Below are positions 8,488 through 15,179 of a DNA stretch of 15,214 nt, one piece after another (position 1 is the first letter of the stretch; the number at the start of each line of letters is the position of its first letter). A program made the translations under genes and the position numbers. Location of the stretch: NCBI GenBank assembly GCA_018065225.1, contig JAGHTS010000299.1, forward strand, positions 1 through 15,214, given 5' to 3'. This stretch comes from Candidatus Phascolarctobacterium caballi (lineage in GTDB: Bacteria; Bacillota; Negativicutes; Acidaminococcales; Acidaminococcaceae). A model generated the notes under the pieces. It was not told the origin of the DNA, ran no database searches, and was given only the letters and a program-made list of their open reading frames with translations.

Positions 8488-9128
8488 TGTTGATTGATAT
8501 TTCTGTTTTTGAACCTTTGGCAATGCCGTCTGTTTTTTGTTTGTTGTTAGGATATATTTTTGGGTCTGTTCCAAGCGGCCTGTGGATTGTAAAAGGACTT
8601 CATGGTATTGACATACGGGAGTATGGCAGCAAAAATATTGGGGCAACTAATGTTTTTCGTACAGTGGGGTTTAAAACCGCATTGCTGGTGCTTGTAAGTG
8701 ATATGCTGAAAGGTATTATTGCTTGTGTGATTGCAGGTTATTTTTATCATATGAATTTTTTGACTGCAGTTACAGCGATTGGCACAATTTTAGGACATAA
8801 CTATTCTTTGTTTCTTGGTTTGAGGGGTGGCAAAGGAGTGGCTACAGGTTTGGGACTTTTGATTTATCTGATGCCTGATGTATGTATTTTTAGTTTGAGT
8901 GTTTGGTTGGTTTTAGTTTTTAGTACAAAATATGTTTCGTTAGGGTCTATGGTGGCGGCTGCTGTTGCTCCATTTGCAGCTTATTTTTTTCAATATCCCC
9001 GTTCTTTTATTGCATTATCTATGGTGTGTGGAATTTTTATTGTTATCCGTCACAAAGAAAATATTATCCGTTTGTTGAAGGGTACAGAAACTAAAATAAA
9101 AGTAGGAAATCCTAAAGACATTCACTAA
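8487..9128 (+). CDS. plsY: Acyl-phosphate:glycerol-3-phosphate acyltransferase PlsY
   Basis: Integral membrane enzyme that moves an acyl group from acyl-phosphate to glycerol-3-phosphate, the first acylation in phospholipid synthesis of the PlsX/PlsY pathway. The 213 residues are mostly hydrophobic, with several membrane segments at about 13-35, 62-85, 92-110, 124-145 and 150-187. Family motifs are GSVPSG (26-31), GSKNIGATNVFRTVG (47-61), GHNYSLFLGLRGGKGVATG (103-121) and RHKENIIRLLKGTE (188-201). The ATG overlaps the der stop in TAATG; CGAGGA at 8475-8480, inside the end of der, lies six bases ahead and supports this start. It is the last gene of the dprA-plsY run: a strong hairpin terminator follows about 20 bp downstream. 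gpsA, often next to plsY in Firmicutes, is absent here. Confidence 0.97.
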   Translation: MLIDISVFEPLAMPSVFCLLLGYIFGSVPSGLWIVKGLHGIDIREYGSKNIGATNVFRTVGFKTALLVLVSDMLKGIIACVIAGYFYHMNFLTAVTAIGTILGHNYSLFLGLRGGKGVATGLGLLIYLMPDVCIFSLSVWLVLVFSTKYVSLGSMVAAAVAPFAAYFFQYPRSFIALSMVCGIFIVIRHKENIIRLLKGTETKIKVGNPKDIH

Positions 9129-9129
9129 G

Positions 9130-9145
9130 TGTAAAAAAAGTTACA
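9130..9145. other. TGTAA-N6-TTACA inverted repeat after plsY
   Basis: TGTAA (9130-9134) and TTACA (9141-9145) form a short inverted repeat between the plsY stop and the terminator hairpin. It has the shape of an operator, but it is short, lies in an A-rich stretch and sits about 60 bp upstream of the next -35 box. Chance is a real possibility. Confidence 0.2.
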
Positions 9146-9149
9146 TTTT

Positions 9150-9183
9150 AAAGGGGCTAAAACTTTAAGTTTTAGCCCCTTTG
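9150..9183 (+). terminator. Intrinsic terminator of the dprA-plsY run
   Basis: A perfect 13-bp stem (AAGGGGCTAAAAC at 9151-9163 with its complement at 9169-9181) with a 5-base loop, extendable by one A-T pair. It is followed by a T-rich but interrupted tail (TTGTGTCTTT). It begins about 20 bp after the plsY stop, and the promoter of the next operon lies directly downstream, which fits an operon boundary. Confidence 0.85.
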
Positions 9184-9203
9184 TGTCTTTATACAGAAAA
9201 CAT

Positions 9204-9232
9204 TTGTCTTTTTTATTTTGCGGTAGTAAAAT
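9204..9232 (+). promoter_or_regulatory. Predicted sigma-A-type promoter of the ACT-hom-thrB operon
   Basis: -35 TTGTCT (9204-9209) and -10 TAAAAT (9227-9232) are separated by 17 bp. The predicted transcript start near 9239 leaves a short leader that still contains the whole ribosome site at 9249-9254. There is no room for a T-box or another long riboswitch, so control would have to act at this promoter or through the proteins. Confidence 0.55.
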
Positions 9233-9248
9233 CTTGAAATATAAATTT

Positions 9249-9254
9249 GGAGGT
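9249..9254 (+). promoter_or_regulatory. Ribosome binding site fixing the ACT-protein start
   Basis: GGAGGT, 7 bases ahead of the ATG at 9262. It excludes the upstream in-frame TTG at 9247, which would lie before and inside the site itself. Confidence 0.8.
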
Positions 9255-9261
9255 GCTGTTG

Positions 9262-9705
9262 ATGAAAGCTGAAGATAAGTATTTTCTTGTTTCTGAAACG
9301 ATTTTACCGGAAGCAATAAAGAAAACTGCTAAGGTCAAAGAACTTTTAAAAAATGATGACAGCTTGGCAATTAATGAAGCGGTTAAACGGTTCCGGTTAA
9401 GCAGAAGCGCATTTTATAAATATAAAGATTGTATATTTCCATTTTATCAGGCGAGTAAGGATAAAATTATCACTTTATCTTTTTTGTTGGAACATAAAGC
9501 GGGAGTGTTATCTTTGGTTTTAAATTCTATTGCGGCAGAGCGGGGAAGTATTATTACTATCAATCAAGGAATTCCGTTGCAAGGGGTGGCACATACAACC
9601 ATTTCTATAGATACAAAACAAATGCGTGTTGATGTAGAAGCATTGCTTGATAAATTGGGTATGATTAATGGTGTTAAAAGAATTGAAATTTTAGGTCAGG
9701 GTTGA
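9262..9705 (+). CDS. UPF0735/PheB-type ACT domain-containing protein
   Basis: A 147-residue protein of the UPF0735 (PheB-like) family. The N-terminal half (about 6-60) contains the family opening KYFLVSETILPEAIKKT and a helix-turn-helix-like stretch ending in LSRSAFYKYKDCIFPF (46-61). Residues about 69-145 form an ACT domain (ITLSFLLEHKAGVLSLVLNSIA), a fold that usually binds amino acids. The start is the ATG at 9262 behind GGAGGT; a longer reading from TTG 9247 is unlikely. It is the first gene of the threonine operon and lies 12 bp ahead of hom. From the domain and the context I infer an amino-acid-sensing role linked to threonine or aromatic amino-acid synthesis. Whether it binds DNA or an enzyme is not visible. 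Confidence 0.9.
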   Translation: MKAEDKYFLVSETILPEAIKKTAKVKELLKNDDSLAINEAVKRFRLSRSAFYKYKDCIFPFYQASKDKIITLSFLLEHKAGVLSLVLNSIAAERGSIITINQGIPLQGVAHTTISIDTKQMRVDVEALLDKLGMINGVKRIEILGQG

Positions 9706-9711
9706 GAGGAG
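9706..9711 (+). promoter_or_regulatory. Ribosome binding site of hom
   Basis: GAGGAG directly follows the stop codon of the ACT gene. It is 3 bases from the ATG at 9715 and 6 from the ATG at 9718, so the second ATG is the better-spaced start. Confidence 0.65.
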
Positions 9712-9717
9712 TTAATG

Positions 9718-11025
9718 ATGGCGGAAGAAATCAAAGTCGCTTTATTGGGAGCAGGTACTGTTGGCGGCGGTGTAATCAAAGTATTGGAAAAAAATGCTGC
9801 TGATATTAGCAAAAAAGCAGGCAAACCGATAAGGTTAGTAAAAATTTTTGGGTTAAAGGAAAATTTGCCACAGTATAAAGAGAACTATGGTGATAATTAC
9901 ATTTATACTGACAGGATTGAAGATATCTTAGAAGATAAAGATATCAAGATTGTGGTGGAACTGATTGGCAGGGAACACCCCGCCAAAGAATATATTGCCA
10001 GAGCATTGGCAAACGGCAAGTCAGTTGTGACTGCAAATAAGGATGTTATTGCCAAATATGGCAAGGAATTGTTTGCTGTTGCTGAAGCCAATAATTGTGA
10101 TTTAATGTTTGAAGCAAGTGTGGCAGGCGGTATTCCCATTATCACACCATTAAAAACTTCGTTGGCGGCTAATGAAATATTAAGCATTATGGGTATTGTC
10201 AATGGAACAACAAATTATATGTTGACCAAAATGACCCGTGAAGGGCTTGATTATAATGATGTTTTGAAAGAGGCACAGGTTAAAGGGTATGCAGAATCTG
10301 ACCCTACCGCAGATGTGGGAGGTATGGATGCAGCACGTAAAATTGTTATTTTGGCATCTATTGCTTTTAATACCCGTTTTTCTTTGGAGGATGTGGCAGT
10401 TGAAGGGATTCAAAATATTTCAGCACAGGATATTAAATTTGCTAAAGAACTTGGTTATACAATTAAGCTTTTGGCAGTAGCAAAAAAAGATAAAAATTAT
10501 GGTATCAGTATTGCAGTACGTCCAACAATGTTGCCCAATGACCATCCGCTGTCTAATGTTAATGATGTTTATAACGCAATTTTTGTAGTTGGAGATGCAG
10601 TTGGAGATACTATGTTTATGGGAATGGGAGCGGGACGTTTTCCGACGGCAAGTGCAGTGTGTGCAGATATTATGGATGCTGCCAGAAATTTGCAACATGG
10701 TGACGGTGGCAGAATTGCTTGTACTTGTTTCAATAAAAAGAAATTGTGTGACAAGCAAAATATGTTTGCCCCCTGTTATATCAGGATGAATGTAACTGAT
10801 GAGCCGGGAGCCCTAAGTTCTATTGCAGCGGCATTTGCCTCGCAAAAAGTAAGTTTACGGAACGTTGTACAAAAAGATTTGCCAAATGGTAATGCAGAAA
10901 TTGTGGTAATCACACACAGTGTGTCGGAGTTGAATTTGGAAATGGCATTAAACTTATTGAAGGTGCTGCCTGTGGTAGAAAAAATTTGTAGTGTTATTCG
11001 TGTTGAAGATAAGGATATGGACTGA
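9718..11025 (+). CDS. hom: Homoserine dehydrogenase
   Basis: Reduces aspartate semialdehyde to homoserine with NAD(P)H, the branch point towards threonine and methionine. There are two adjacent in-frame ATGs, 9715 and 9718. The second has the better ribosome-site spacing and gives 435 residues; the first gives 436, and positions below use that longer numbering. Seen: nucleotide-binding LGAGTVGGGV (11-20), VTANKDVIAKYG (105-116), the GIVNGTTNYML stretch (160-170), GYAESDPTADVGGMDAARK (191-209) with the catalytic-type Asp205 and Lys209, and a C-terminal ACT domain (about 354-431, RMNVTDEPGALSSIAAAF). The ACT domain suggests feedback inhibition by threonine, as in other long Hom proteins. The tga stop overlaps the thrB ATG by one base. 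Confidence 0.97.
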   Translation: MAEEIKVALLGAGTVGGGVIKVLEKNAADISKKAGKPIRLVKIFGLKENLPQYKENYGDNYIYTDRIEDILEDKDIKIVVELIGREHPAKEYIARALANGKSVVTANKDVIAKYGKELFAVAEANNCDLMFEASVAGGIPIITPLKTSLAANEILSIMGIVNGTTNYMLTKMTREGLDYNDVLKEAQVKGYAESDPTADVGGMDAARKIVILASIAFNTRFSLEDVAVEGIQNISAQDIKFAKELGYTIKLLAVAKKDKNYGISIAVRPTMLPNDHPLSNVNDVYNAIFVVGDAVGDTMFMGMGAGRFPTASAVCADIMDAARNLQHGDGGRIACTCFNKKKLCDKQNMFAPCYIRMNVTDEPGALSSIAAAFASQKVSLRNVVQKDLPNGNAEIVVITHSVSELNLEMALNLLKVLPVVEKICSVIRVEDKDMD

Positions 11026-11936
11026 TGAAAAAAATACATTTGCAAATACCGGCTACATCTGCTAATTGCGGTCCCGGTTATGATGTTTTAGGATTGGCTT
11101 GCAGTTTTTATAATGAAGCCATTTATGAAATTACTGATAATTATGGTTTCCAGTTAGAAGTTACAGGCGAAGGTGAGGAATATCTTAAACCTTTTGGCCG
11201 TAATTTGGCGTTCAGCAGTTTTTTTAGGGTTTGGAATGAAGTTACAGACGGGCAAAGAATCGGTTTGAAGATTACAATGGTTAACCGAATTCCTATGTCC
11301 AGAGGATTGGGGTCTAGTTCGGCAGCGATTGTGGCTGGAGTAATGGCTGCCAATTATTTAAGTGATGCCCGTTTGTCAAAGTCACAGTTACTTAATTATG
11401 CTAATGATATAGAAGGTCATCCTGATAATGTGGCACCAGCTATTTACGGCAATTTTACTATCAGTTTTATAAAAGATAAAATTGCAGATTGTTTGGTTTT
11501 GAAACCGGTTAAGCCCATAAAATTTGTTGCGGTTGTACCTGAATTTAAATTGTCCACAGCGGAGGCCCGTCGGGCAATACCTGAAACTGTACCCAATAAA
11601 GATGCAGTATTTAATACATCCCGTGCCTCTTTATTGGTCGGGTCATTGTTGTCTGGAAATTATGAATATTTGGCTACTGCGTTAGAAGATAAATTGCATC
11701 AGCCATATCGGAAACATTTGATTCCCGGCTTGGAAGATGTTTTTACTGCCGCTAAAAAAGCAGGGGCATATAATGCCATTATCAGTGGGGCGGGGTCAAC
11801 TGTGATGGCTTATGTTCCTTGTGATGGGGATTGTGAAAAAATCGGCAGTGCTATGCAAAATGCTTTTGAAAAGAAAGGTGTTAAAAGCGTTTATCATATT
11901 TTTGACTTGGATACCGAAGGGGCCAAAGCCATATAA
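11025..11936 (+). CDS. thrB: Homoserine kinase
   Basis: GHMP-superfamily kinase that phosphorylates homoserine to O-phosphohomoserine, the substrate of threonine synthase. The 303-residue product has the N-terminal PATSANCGPGYDVLGLA (9-25), the phosphate-binding motif PMSRGLGSSSAAIVAG (90-105), EGHPDNVAPAIYG (130-142) and SGAGSTVMAY (254-263). The ATG overlaps the hom stop (TGATG); AAGGA at 11011-11015 inside the end of hom can serve as the ribosome site. Threonine synthase (thrC) and aspartate kinase are not in the window. I see no terminator between thrB and the tRNA promoter, so the operon transcript may run on through tRNA-Pro and stop at the hairpin at 12077-12106. Confidence 0.97.
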   Translation: MKKIHLQIPATSANCGPGYDVLGLACSFYNEAIYEITDNYGFQLEVTGEGEEYLKPFGRNLAFSSFFRVWNEVTDGQRIGLKITMVNRIPMSRGLGSSSAAIVAGVMAANYLSDARLSKSQLLNYANDIEGHPDNVAPAIYGNFTISFIKDKIADCLVLKPVKPIKFVAVVPEFKLSTAEARRAIPETVPNKDAVFNTSRASLLVGSLLSGNYEYLATALEDKLHQPYRKHLIPGLEDVFTAAKKAGAYNAIISGAGSTVMAYVPCDGDCEKIGSAMQNAFEKKGVKSVYHIFDLDTEGAKAI

Positions 11937-11948
11937 TTATTTAATTTC

Positions 11949-11977
11949 TTGACTTTTAATTAGTTAATAGTTAAAAT
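11949..11977 (+). promoter_or_regulatory. Predicted strong promoter of tRNA-Pro
   Basis: -35 TTGACT (11949-11954), 17-bp spacer, -10 TAAAAT (11972-11977); both boxes are one base from consensus. The predicted start near 11984 is about 7 bases ahead of the mature tRNA. This is the only good promoter upstream of the genes at 12129-15051. Confidence 0.75.
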
Positions 11978-11990
11978 GTCTGTTGTATTT

Positions 11991-12067
11991 CGGGGCGTGG
12001 CTCAGTTTGGTAGAGCGCTTCCTTGGGGTGGAAGAGGCCGTGGGTTCGAATCCCGCCGCTCCGACCA
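11991..12067 (+). tRNA. tRNA-Pro (anticodon GGG)
   Basis: A full cloverleaf folds by hand. The acceptor is CGGGGCG (11991-11997) with CGCTCCG (12057-12063), including one G-T pair. The D stem is GCTC/GAGC (12000-12003, 12013-12016). The anticodon stem is CTTCC/GGAAG (12018-12022, 12030-12034), with loop TTGGGGT and anticodon GGG at 12025-12027. The T arm is GTGGG-TTCGAAT-CCCGC (12040-12056). The discriminator base is A12064 and CCA (12065-12067) is encoded. It reads CCC and CCT proline codons. It has its own promoter and terminator, between thrB and the four-cysteine protein gene. Confidence 0.97.
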
Positions 12068-12076
12068 TTTAAACAG

Positions 12077-12106
12077 GCCTTTACGGTTTCCCGTAAGGGC
12101 TTTTTT
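12077..12106 (+). terminator. Intrinsic terminator after tRNA-Pro
   Basis: A 10-bp stem (GCCTTTACGG 12077-12086, CCGTAAGGGC 12091-12100, one T-G pair) with a TTTC tetraloop and a clean T6 tail (12101-12106). It lies 9 bp after the tRNA and ends 22 bp before the next start codon, so it separates the tRNA from the downstream genes or attenuates their transcription. Confidence 0.85.
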
Positions 12107-12118
12107 CGTAGATTTTGT

Positions 12119-12124
12119 GGAGGA
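12119..12124 (+). promoter_or_regulatory. Ribosome binding site fixing the start of the four-cysteine protein
   Basis: GGAGGA, 4 bases before the ATG at 12129. It supports this start over any upstream extension, which would have to translate the tRNA gene. Confidence 0.75.
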
Positions 12125-12128
12125 AACT

Positions 12129-12713
12129 ATGATTCGTGAATTGGAATTGGTTTGCAGTGAGTGTGGTGAAAAGTTTTTGCCTAAAGAAAAACTTTTTTAT
12201 CGTGATGATTATATGGCAAACAGTATTAGGGAAACAAAACTGATTTGTGACAAATGTATCGCAGCTTGGAATAAAAAGTGGAAGATTAAATCAGCCGTTT
12301 TTGCAGAGAAAGATTGTGTGATGACTGTTGATTTGGAATTAAAAGACGGAACCAAATACACAAAACTTGATTGTACAGCGATTCCTGAAACAGAAATAGT
12401 TGTAGTTGGTGAAGATATTCCGTTGGAAGCACAAAAAAAATTGTATAAAATTTTTGCTAAATGGGATATGGAGCGGAAAGCCAATTTATTGAAAGATTGT
12501 ATTTTTAAGGAAGAATTTATGCGGACTACGGTGACTTGTGCAACTTATGGTGGGGAGAAGTTTAAAGATGTGGCTTTTAGGGTTAACCGTAAGGGAGAAT
12601 TGGAAACGGAAGTTGCTATGCCTGACTATATAAAAGCACAGGTTTTGGAAAACTTTTATCTTTATGGGGAACAGGCGGCAATGGAAGAAGGCGGTGAAAA
12701 CAAAGATGAGTGA
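12129..12713 (+). CDS. Hypothetical protein with four-cysteine zinc-ribbon-like N-terminus
   Basis: I do not recognise this 194-residue protein. The N-terminus has a zinc-ribbon pattern, Cys9-x2-Cys12 (LVCSECGEKF) and Cys40-x2-Cys43 (LICDKCIAAW), probably binding one zinc ion. A charged, mostly soluble C-terminal part follows, with beta-strand-like stretches (CVMTVDLELKDGTKY at about 63-77), a lysine-rich helix at about 99-125 and an acidic tail (EEGGENKDE). There is no signal peptide or membrane segment. The frame stays open far upstream, but that extension translates the tRNA; the ATG at 12129 behind GGAGGA is the real start. It overlaps prfC by 8 bp, so its product is made together with release factor 3. 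A role in translation or RNA binding would be a guess from this context. Confidence 0.85.
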   Translation: MIRELELVCSECGEKFLPKEKLFYRDDYMANSIRETKLICDKCIAAWNKKWKIKSAVFAEKDCVMTVDLELKDGTKYTKLDCTAIPETEIVVVGEDIPLEAQKKLYKIFAKWDMERKANLLKDCIFKEEFMRTTVTCATYGGEKFKDVAFRVNRKGELETEVAMPDYIKAQVLENFYLYGEQAAMEEGGENKDE

Positions 12714-14316
12714 ACTGGTTGAACAGATAAGCAAAAGAAGGACTTTTGCCATTATTTCCCATCCGGATGCGGGCAAAACCACTTTGACAGAAAAATTGCT
12801 TTTATATGGTGGGGCAATTCATTTGGCAGGTTCGGTCAAAGCACGGAAAAGTAACAGGCATGCGGTTTCTGATTGGATGGAAATTGAAAAGCAGCGTGGT
12901 ATTTCTGTTACCAGTTCGGTTATGCAGTTTGATTATAACGGTTATCGGGTGAATATTTTGGATACCCCGGGCCATCAGGATTTTAGTGAAGATACATATC
13001 GTACTTTGATGGCGGCAGATAGTGCGGTGATGTTGATTGATGCGGCAAAAGGCGTGGAGCCGCAAACCAAAAAATTATTTTGGGTGGCACATCGCAGACA
13101 TCTGCCTATTTTCACATTTGTAAATAAACTTGACCGTTATGGCAGAAATCCCTTTGATTTGATGGATGAAATTGAAAAAATTTTGGGTATCAGGGCTTAT
13201 CCTATTGATTGGCCCATTGGTATTGACGGGCGGTATAAAGGGGTTTATAACCGTTTGGCTAAAACTGTGGAAATGTTTGAGGAAGACGGCAGTCATGGTT
13301 CCAAAAAGCTGAAATCTACTACCGGGTCTTTGGATGACCCAAAAATTAAAGAAATGTTGGGCGATGAACTTTATAACAATCTTTGTAATGATATTGAGCT
13401 TTTAGATATGGCAGGGGATGAGTTTGATATGGATAAGGTTACTGCAGGAGAACTTACCCCAATGTTTTTTGGCAGTGCTATGACAAATTTTGGGGTACAG
13501 GGATTTTTGGAAAAGTTTTTGGAATTGTCTCCTATGCCGCAGGCACGGCAGTTGCAGGATGGTACAATGCTTAATGCGGATAATGAAGCATTTTCAGCAT
13601 TTGTGTTTAAGATTCAGGCAAATATGAACCCTGCCCATCGTGACAGAATTTCCTTTATGCGGATTTGCAGCGGTACATTTGATAAAGGGATGACGGTTTA
13701 TCACGCACAAAGTGACAAGCCGGTTAAACTTGCCCAACCGCAACAGTTTTTGGCACAGGAACGGACGATTGTGGAAAAGGCATATCCCGGTGATATTATA
13801 GGTGTATTTGACCCGGGTGTGTTTGGTATAGGTGATTCGTTAAGCGACAACAGTCTGAAAGTGAAATTTGAAGATTTCCCTGTTTTTCCACCGGAAATTT
13901 TTGCCCGTATCCAGCCAAAAGACAGTTTAAAACGTAAGCAATTTGAAAAAGGGGTATTGCAACTTTCACAGGAAGGTGCAATACAGGTTTTTAAGCAGCA
14001 AGGTGTCGGACTGGAAAGTTTTATTGTGGGTGTTGTTGGAGAATTGCAACTGGAAGTGCTTGAATACCGTCTGCAAAATGAATATAGCGCCCAGTTGTTA
14101 ATGAACCGTTTGCCCTATACAGTTGCCCGTTGGGTTTATGCGGAAACAGAGGACGATCTTGACGGAATTAAGGGATTGGACAACGGCATGTTGGTTTATG
14201 ACAAGAAAGAAAGGCCAGTTATTTTGGTAAATAACGAATGGTCGTTGAATTGGTTGTTGGAACGCAATCCTAAATTGCAATTTACAGCAGTACCGCAGGA
14301 TGTTAAAAAGATTTAA
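12706..14316 (+). CDS. prfC: Peptide chain release factor 3
   Basis: GTPase that removes release factors 1 and 2 from the ribosome after termination. From the ATG at 12706 the product has 536 residues, close to the E. coli length (529). Seen: G1 SHPDAGKTTLTEK (18-30), the RF3-type switch region with QRGISVTSSVMQF (63-75), G3 DTPGHQDFSEDTYRT (86-100) and G4 NKLDR (140-144), then the beta-barrel and C-terminal domains. An upstream in-frame ATG at 12664 would add 14 residues unlike the family (MGNRRQW...) and lies well inside the preceding gene. GGTGA at 12693-12697, 8 bases before 12706, is the likely ribosome site. It overlaps the four-cysteine protein gene by 8 bp, and the next ATG directly follows its stop. 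Confidence 0.96.
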   Translation: MSELVEQISKRRTFAIISHPDAGKTTLTEKLLLYGGAIHLAGSVKARKSNRHAVSDWMEIEKQRGISVTSSVMQFDYNGYRVNILDTPGHQDFSEDTYRTLMAADSAVMLIDAAKGVEPQTKKLFWVAHRRHLPIFTFVNKLDRYGRNPFDLMDEIEKILGIRAYPIDWPIGIDGRYKGVYNRLAKTVEMFEEDGSHGSKKLKSTTGSLDDPKIKEMLGDELYNNLCNDIELLDMAGDEFDMDKVTAGELTPMFFGSAMTNFGVQGFLEKFLELSPMPQARQLQDGTMLNADNEAFSAFVFKIQANMNPAHRDRISFMRICSGTFDKGMTVYHAQSDKPVKLAQPQQFLAQERTIVEKAYPGDIIGVFDPGVFGIGDSLSDNSLKVKFEDFPVFPPEIFARIQPKDSLKRKQFEKGVLQLSQEGAIQVFKQQGVGLESFIVGVVGELQLEVLEYRLQNEYSAQLLMNRLPYTVARWVYAETEDDLDGIKGLDNGMLVYDKKERPVILVNNEWSLNWLLERNPKLQFTAVPQDVKKI

Positions 14317-15051
14317 ATGGCGGAAGAACTTGCAGCAGTTACAATTTTAAATGTGCCTGTACATCCATTGACTATGGCAAAAACAGTGGCAGTTTTGGAT
14401 GAAAAAATTGCAGGTAAACGACAAACTTTTGTAGTCACAGCCAACGCAGAAATTTTGATGATGGCAGACAAGGATAGGGCATATCAAAATATAATTGCGG
14501 AAACAGCAGATATTGTTTTGCCTGACGGGGCAGGAGTTGTGTGGGCAGGCAGACACTTGGGTTATCAAATGCCGGAGCGGGTGGCTGGTTATGATTTGTT
14601 TTTGCATTTATTGGCATTGTCGGCAGAAAAGGGATATAAAGTTTTCTTTTTTGGCGGTACACCGGGAATTGCTGAAATTGCTGCAAAAATTTCCCAAGAA
14701 AAAAATAAGGGTTTGAAAATTGCAGGTTGTTTGAACGGCTATTTTACGGATGAAGATAATGAAAAAATTTTAAAAACGATTAATGACAGTGACGCAGATA
14801 TCTTATTTGCGGCATTGGGGGCACCAAAGCAGGAAAAATGGCTGGCAAAGTGGCGTTCACAATTAAAACCAAGTTTGTTGATGGGGATTGGCGGCAGTTT
14901 TGATGTGGTGGCAGGCAAAACCAAACGGGCACCACTATGGATGCAGCAGGCAAGTTTGGAATGGCTGTATCGTTTGATAAAACAACCTTCACGGCTTGGA
15001 CGAATGACGGCATTGCCAAAATTTGTGTTAAAGGTACTGTTTAAAAGATAA
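14317..15051 (+). CDS. WecG/TagA/CpsF family glycosyltransferase
   Basis: A 244-residue member of the WecG/TagA family (GT26), which moves N-acetylmannosamine or a related sugar from a UDP-sugar to an undecaprenyl-linked acceptor in wall teichoic acid or surface polysaccharide synthesis. Seen: TANAEILMMA (41-50) with the conserved Thr and Asn, ADIVLPDGAGVVWAGRHLG (64-82) with the likely catalytic Asp in PDG, FFGGTPG (111-117), ALGAPKQEKWL (166-176), GIGGSFDVVAGKTKRAP (190-206) and the C-terminal LEWLYRLIKQPSRLGRM (214-230), whose arginines fit the UDP-binding tail of TagA. The ATG follows the prfC stop with no gap and I see no clear ribosome site, so it is probably coupled to prfC. The acceptor cannot be told from sequence; no other polysaccharide gene is visible before the window ends. 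Confidence 0.92.
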   Translation: MAEELAAVTILNVPVHPLTMAKTVAVLDEKIAGKRQTFVVTANAEILMMADKDRAYQNIIAETADIVLPDGAGVVWAGRHLGYQMPERVAGYDLFLHLLALSAEKGYKVFFFGGTPGIAEIAAKISQEKNKGLKIAGCLNGYFTDEDNEKILKTINDSDADILFAALGAPKQEKWLAKWRSQLKPSLLMGIGGSFDVVAGKTKRAPLWMQQASLEWLYRLIKQPSRLGRMTALPKFVLKVLFKR

Positions 15052-15091
15052 AGCTTGTTTTACAACCACCAAATTTTATAAAAATGCGTTC

Positions 15092-15132
15092 TAAAAGTTA
15101 CGTAACATTTGCCAAATGTTACGTAACTTTTA
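15092..15132. repeat. Twin GTTACGTAAC palindromes forming a 19-bp perfect hairpin
   Basis: The 10-bp perfect palindrome GTTACGTAAC occurs at 15097-15106 and 15118-15127, 21 bp apart (two helical turns). The whole element is also one perfect inverted repeat with 19-bp arms (15092-15110, 15114-15132) around GCC. It starts about 40 bp after the tagA-like gene. It could be a weak, AT-rich terminator of that gene (A4 before, T4 at the end of the stem), a tandem operator for a dimeric regulator, or both. I do not recognise the motif as a known regulator's site. Confidence 0.85.
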
Positions 15133-15140
15133 CTTCGACT

Positions 15141-15168
15141 TTCACAATTTTAAAGTAAAAACTATCAA
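15141..15168 (+). promoter_or_regulatory. Possible promoter between the two palindrome pairs
   Basis: TTCACA (15141-15146, one mismatch to consensus) and TATCAA (15163-15168, two mismatches) with a 16-bp spacer. The predicted start near 15175 would put the next palindrome pair in the leader, at operator position, and the previous pair upstream at activator distance. Its gene would lie beyond the window. Confidence 0.35.
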
Positions 15169-15179
15169 ATTGGGAAGTA

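Noticed and set aside
8158..8646. 162-codon open frame on the minus strand
   Set aside because: It is antisense to der and plsY with no recognisable domain or ribosome site; a shadow frame.
9130..9145. TyrR-box-like reading of TGTAA-N6-TTACA
   Set aside because: The TyrR box is TGTAAA-N6-TTTACA; here the half-sites are two bases closer, and TyrR is not expected in this phylum.
9218..9245. Promoter TTGCGG-16-TATAAA upstream of the ACT gene
   Set aside because: Its transcript start would fall in the ribosome site; the pair TTGTCT/TAAAAT just upstream fits better.
9247..9261. TTG start adding five residues to the ACT protein
   Set aside because: It would lie just before and within the ribosome site GGAGGT (9249-9254); the ATG at 9262 is correctly spaced.
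11976..12128. In-frame N-terminal extension of the four-cysteine protein through the tRNA gene
   Set aside because: The extension is a translation of tRNA-Pro and its terminator; a proper ribosome site and ATG are at 12119-12131.
12664..12705. Longer prfC start at ATG 12664
   Set aside because: The 14 added residues do not resemble release factor 3 and lie inside the preceding gene; the ATG at 12706 gives the normal family N-terminus.
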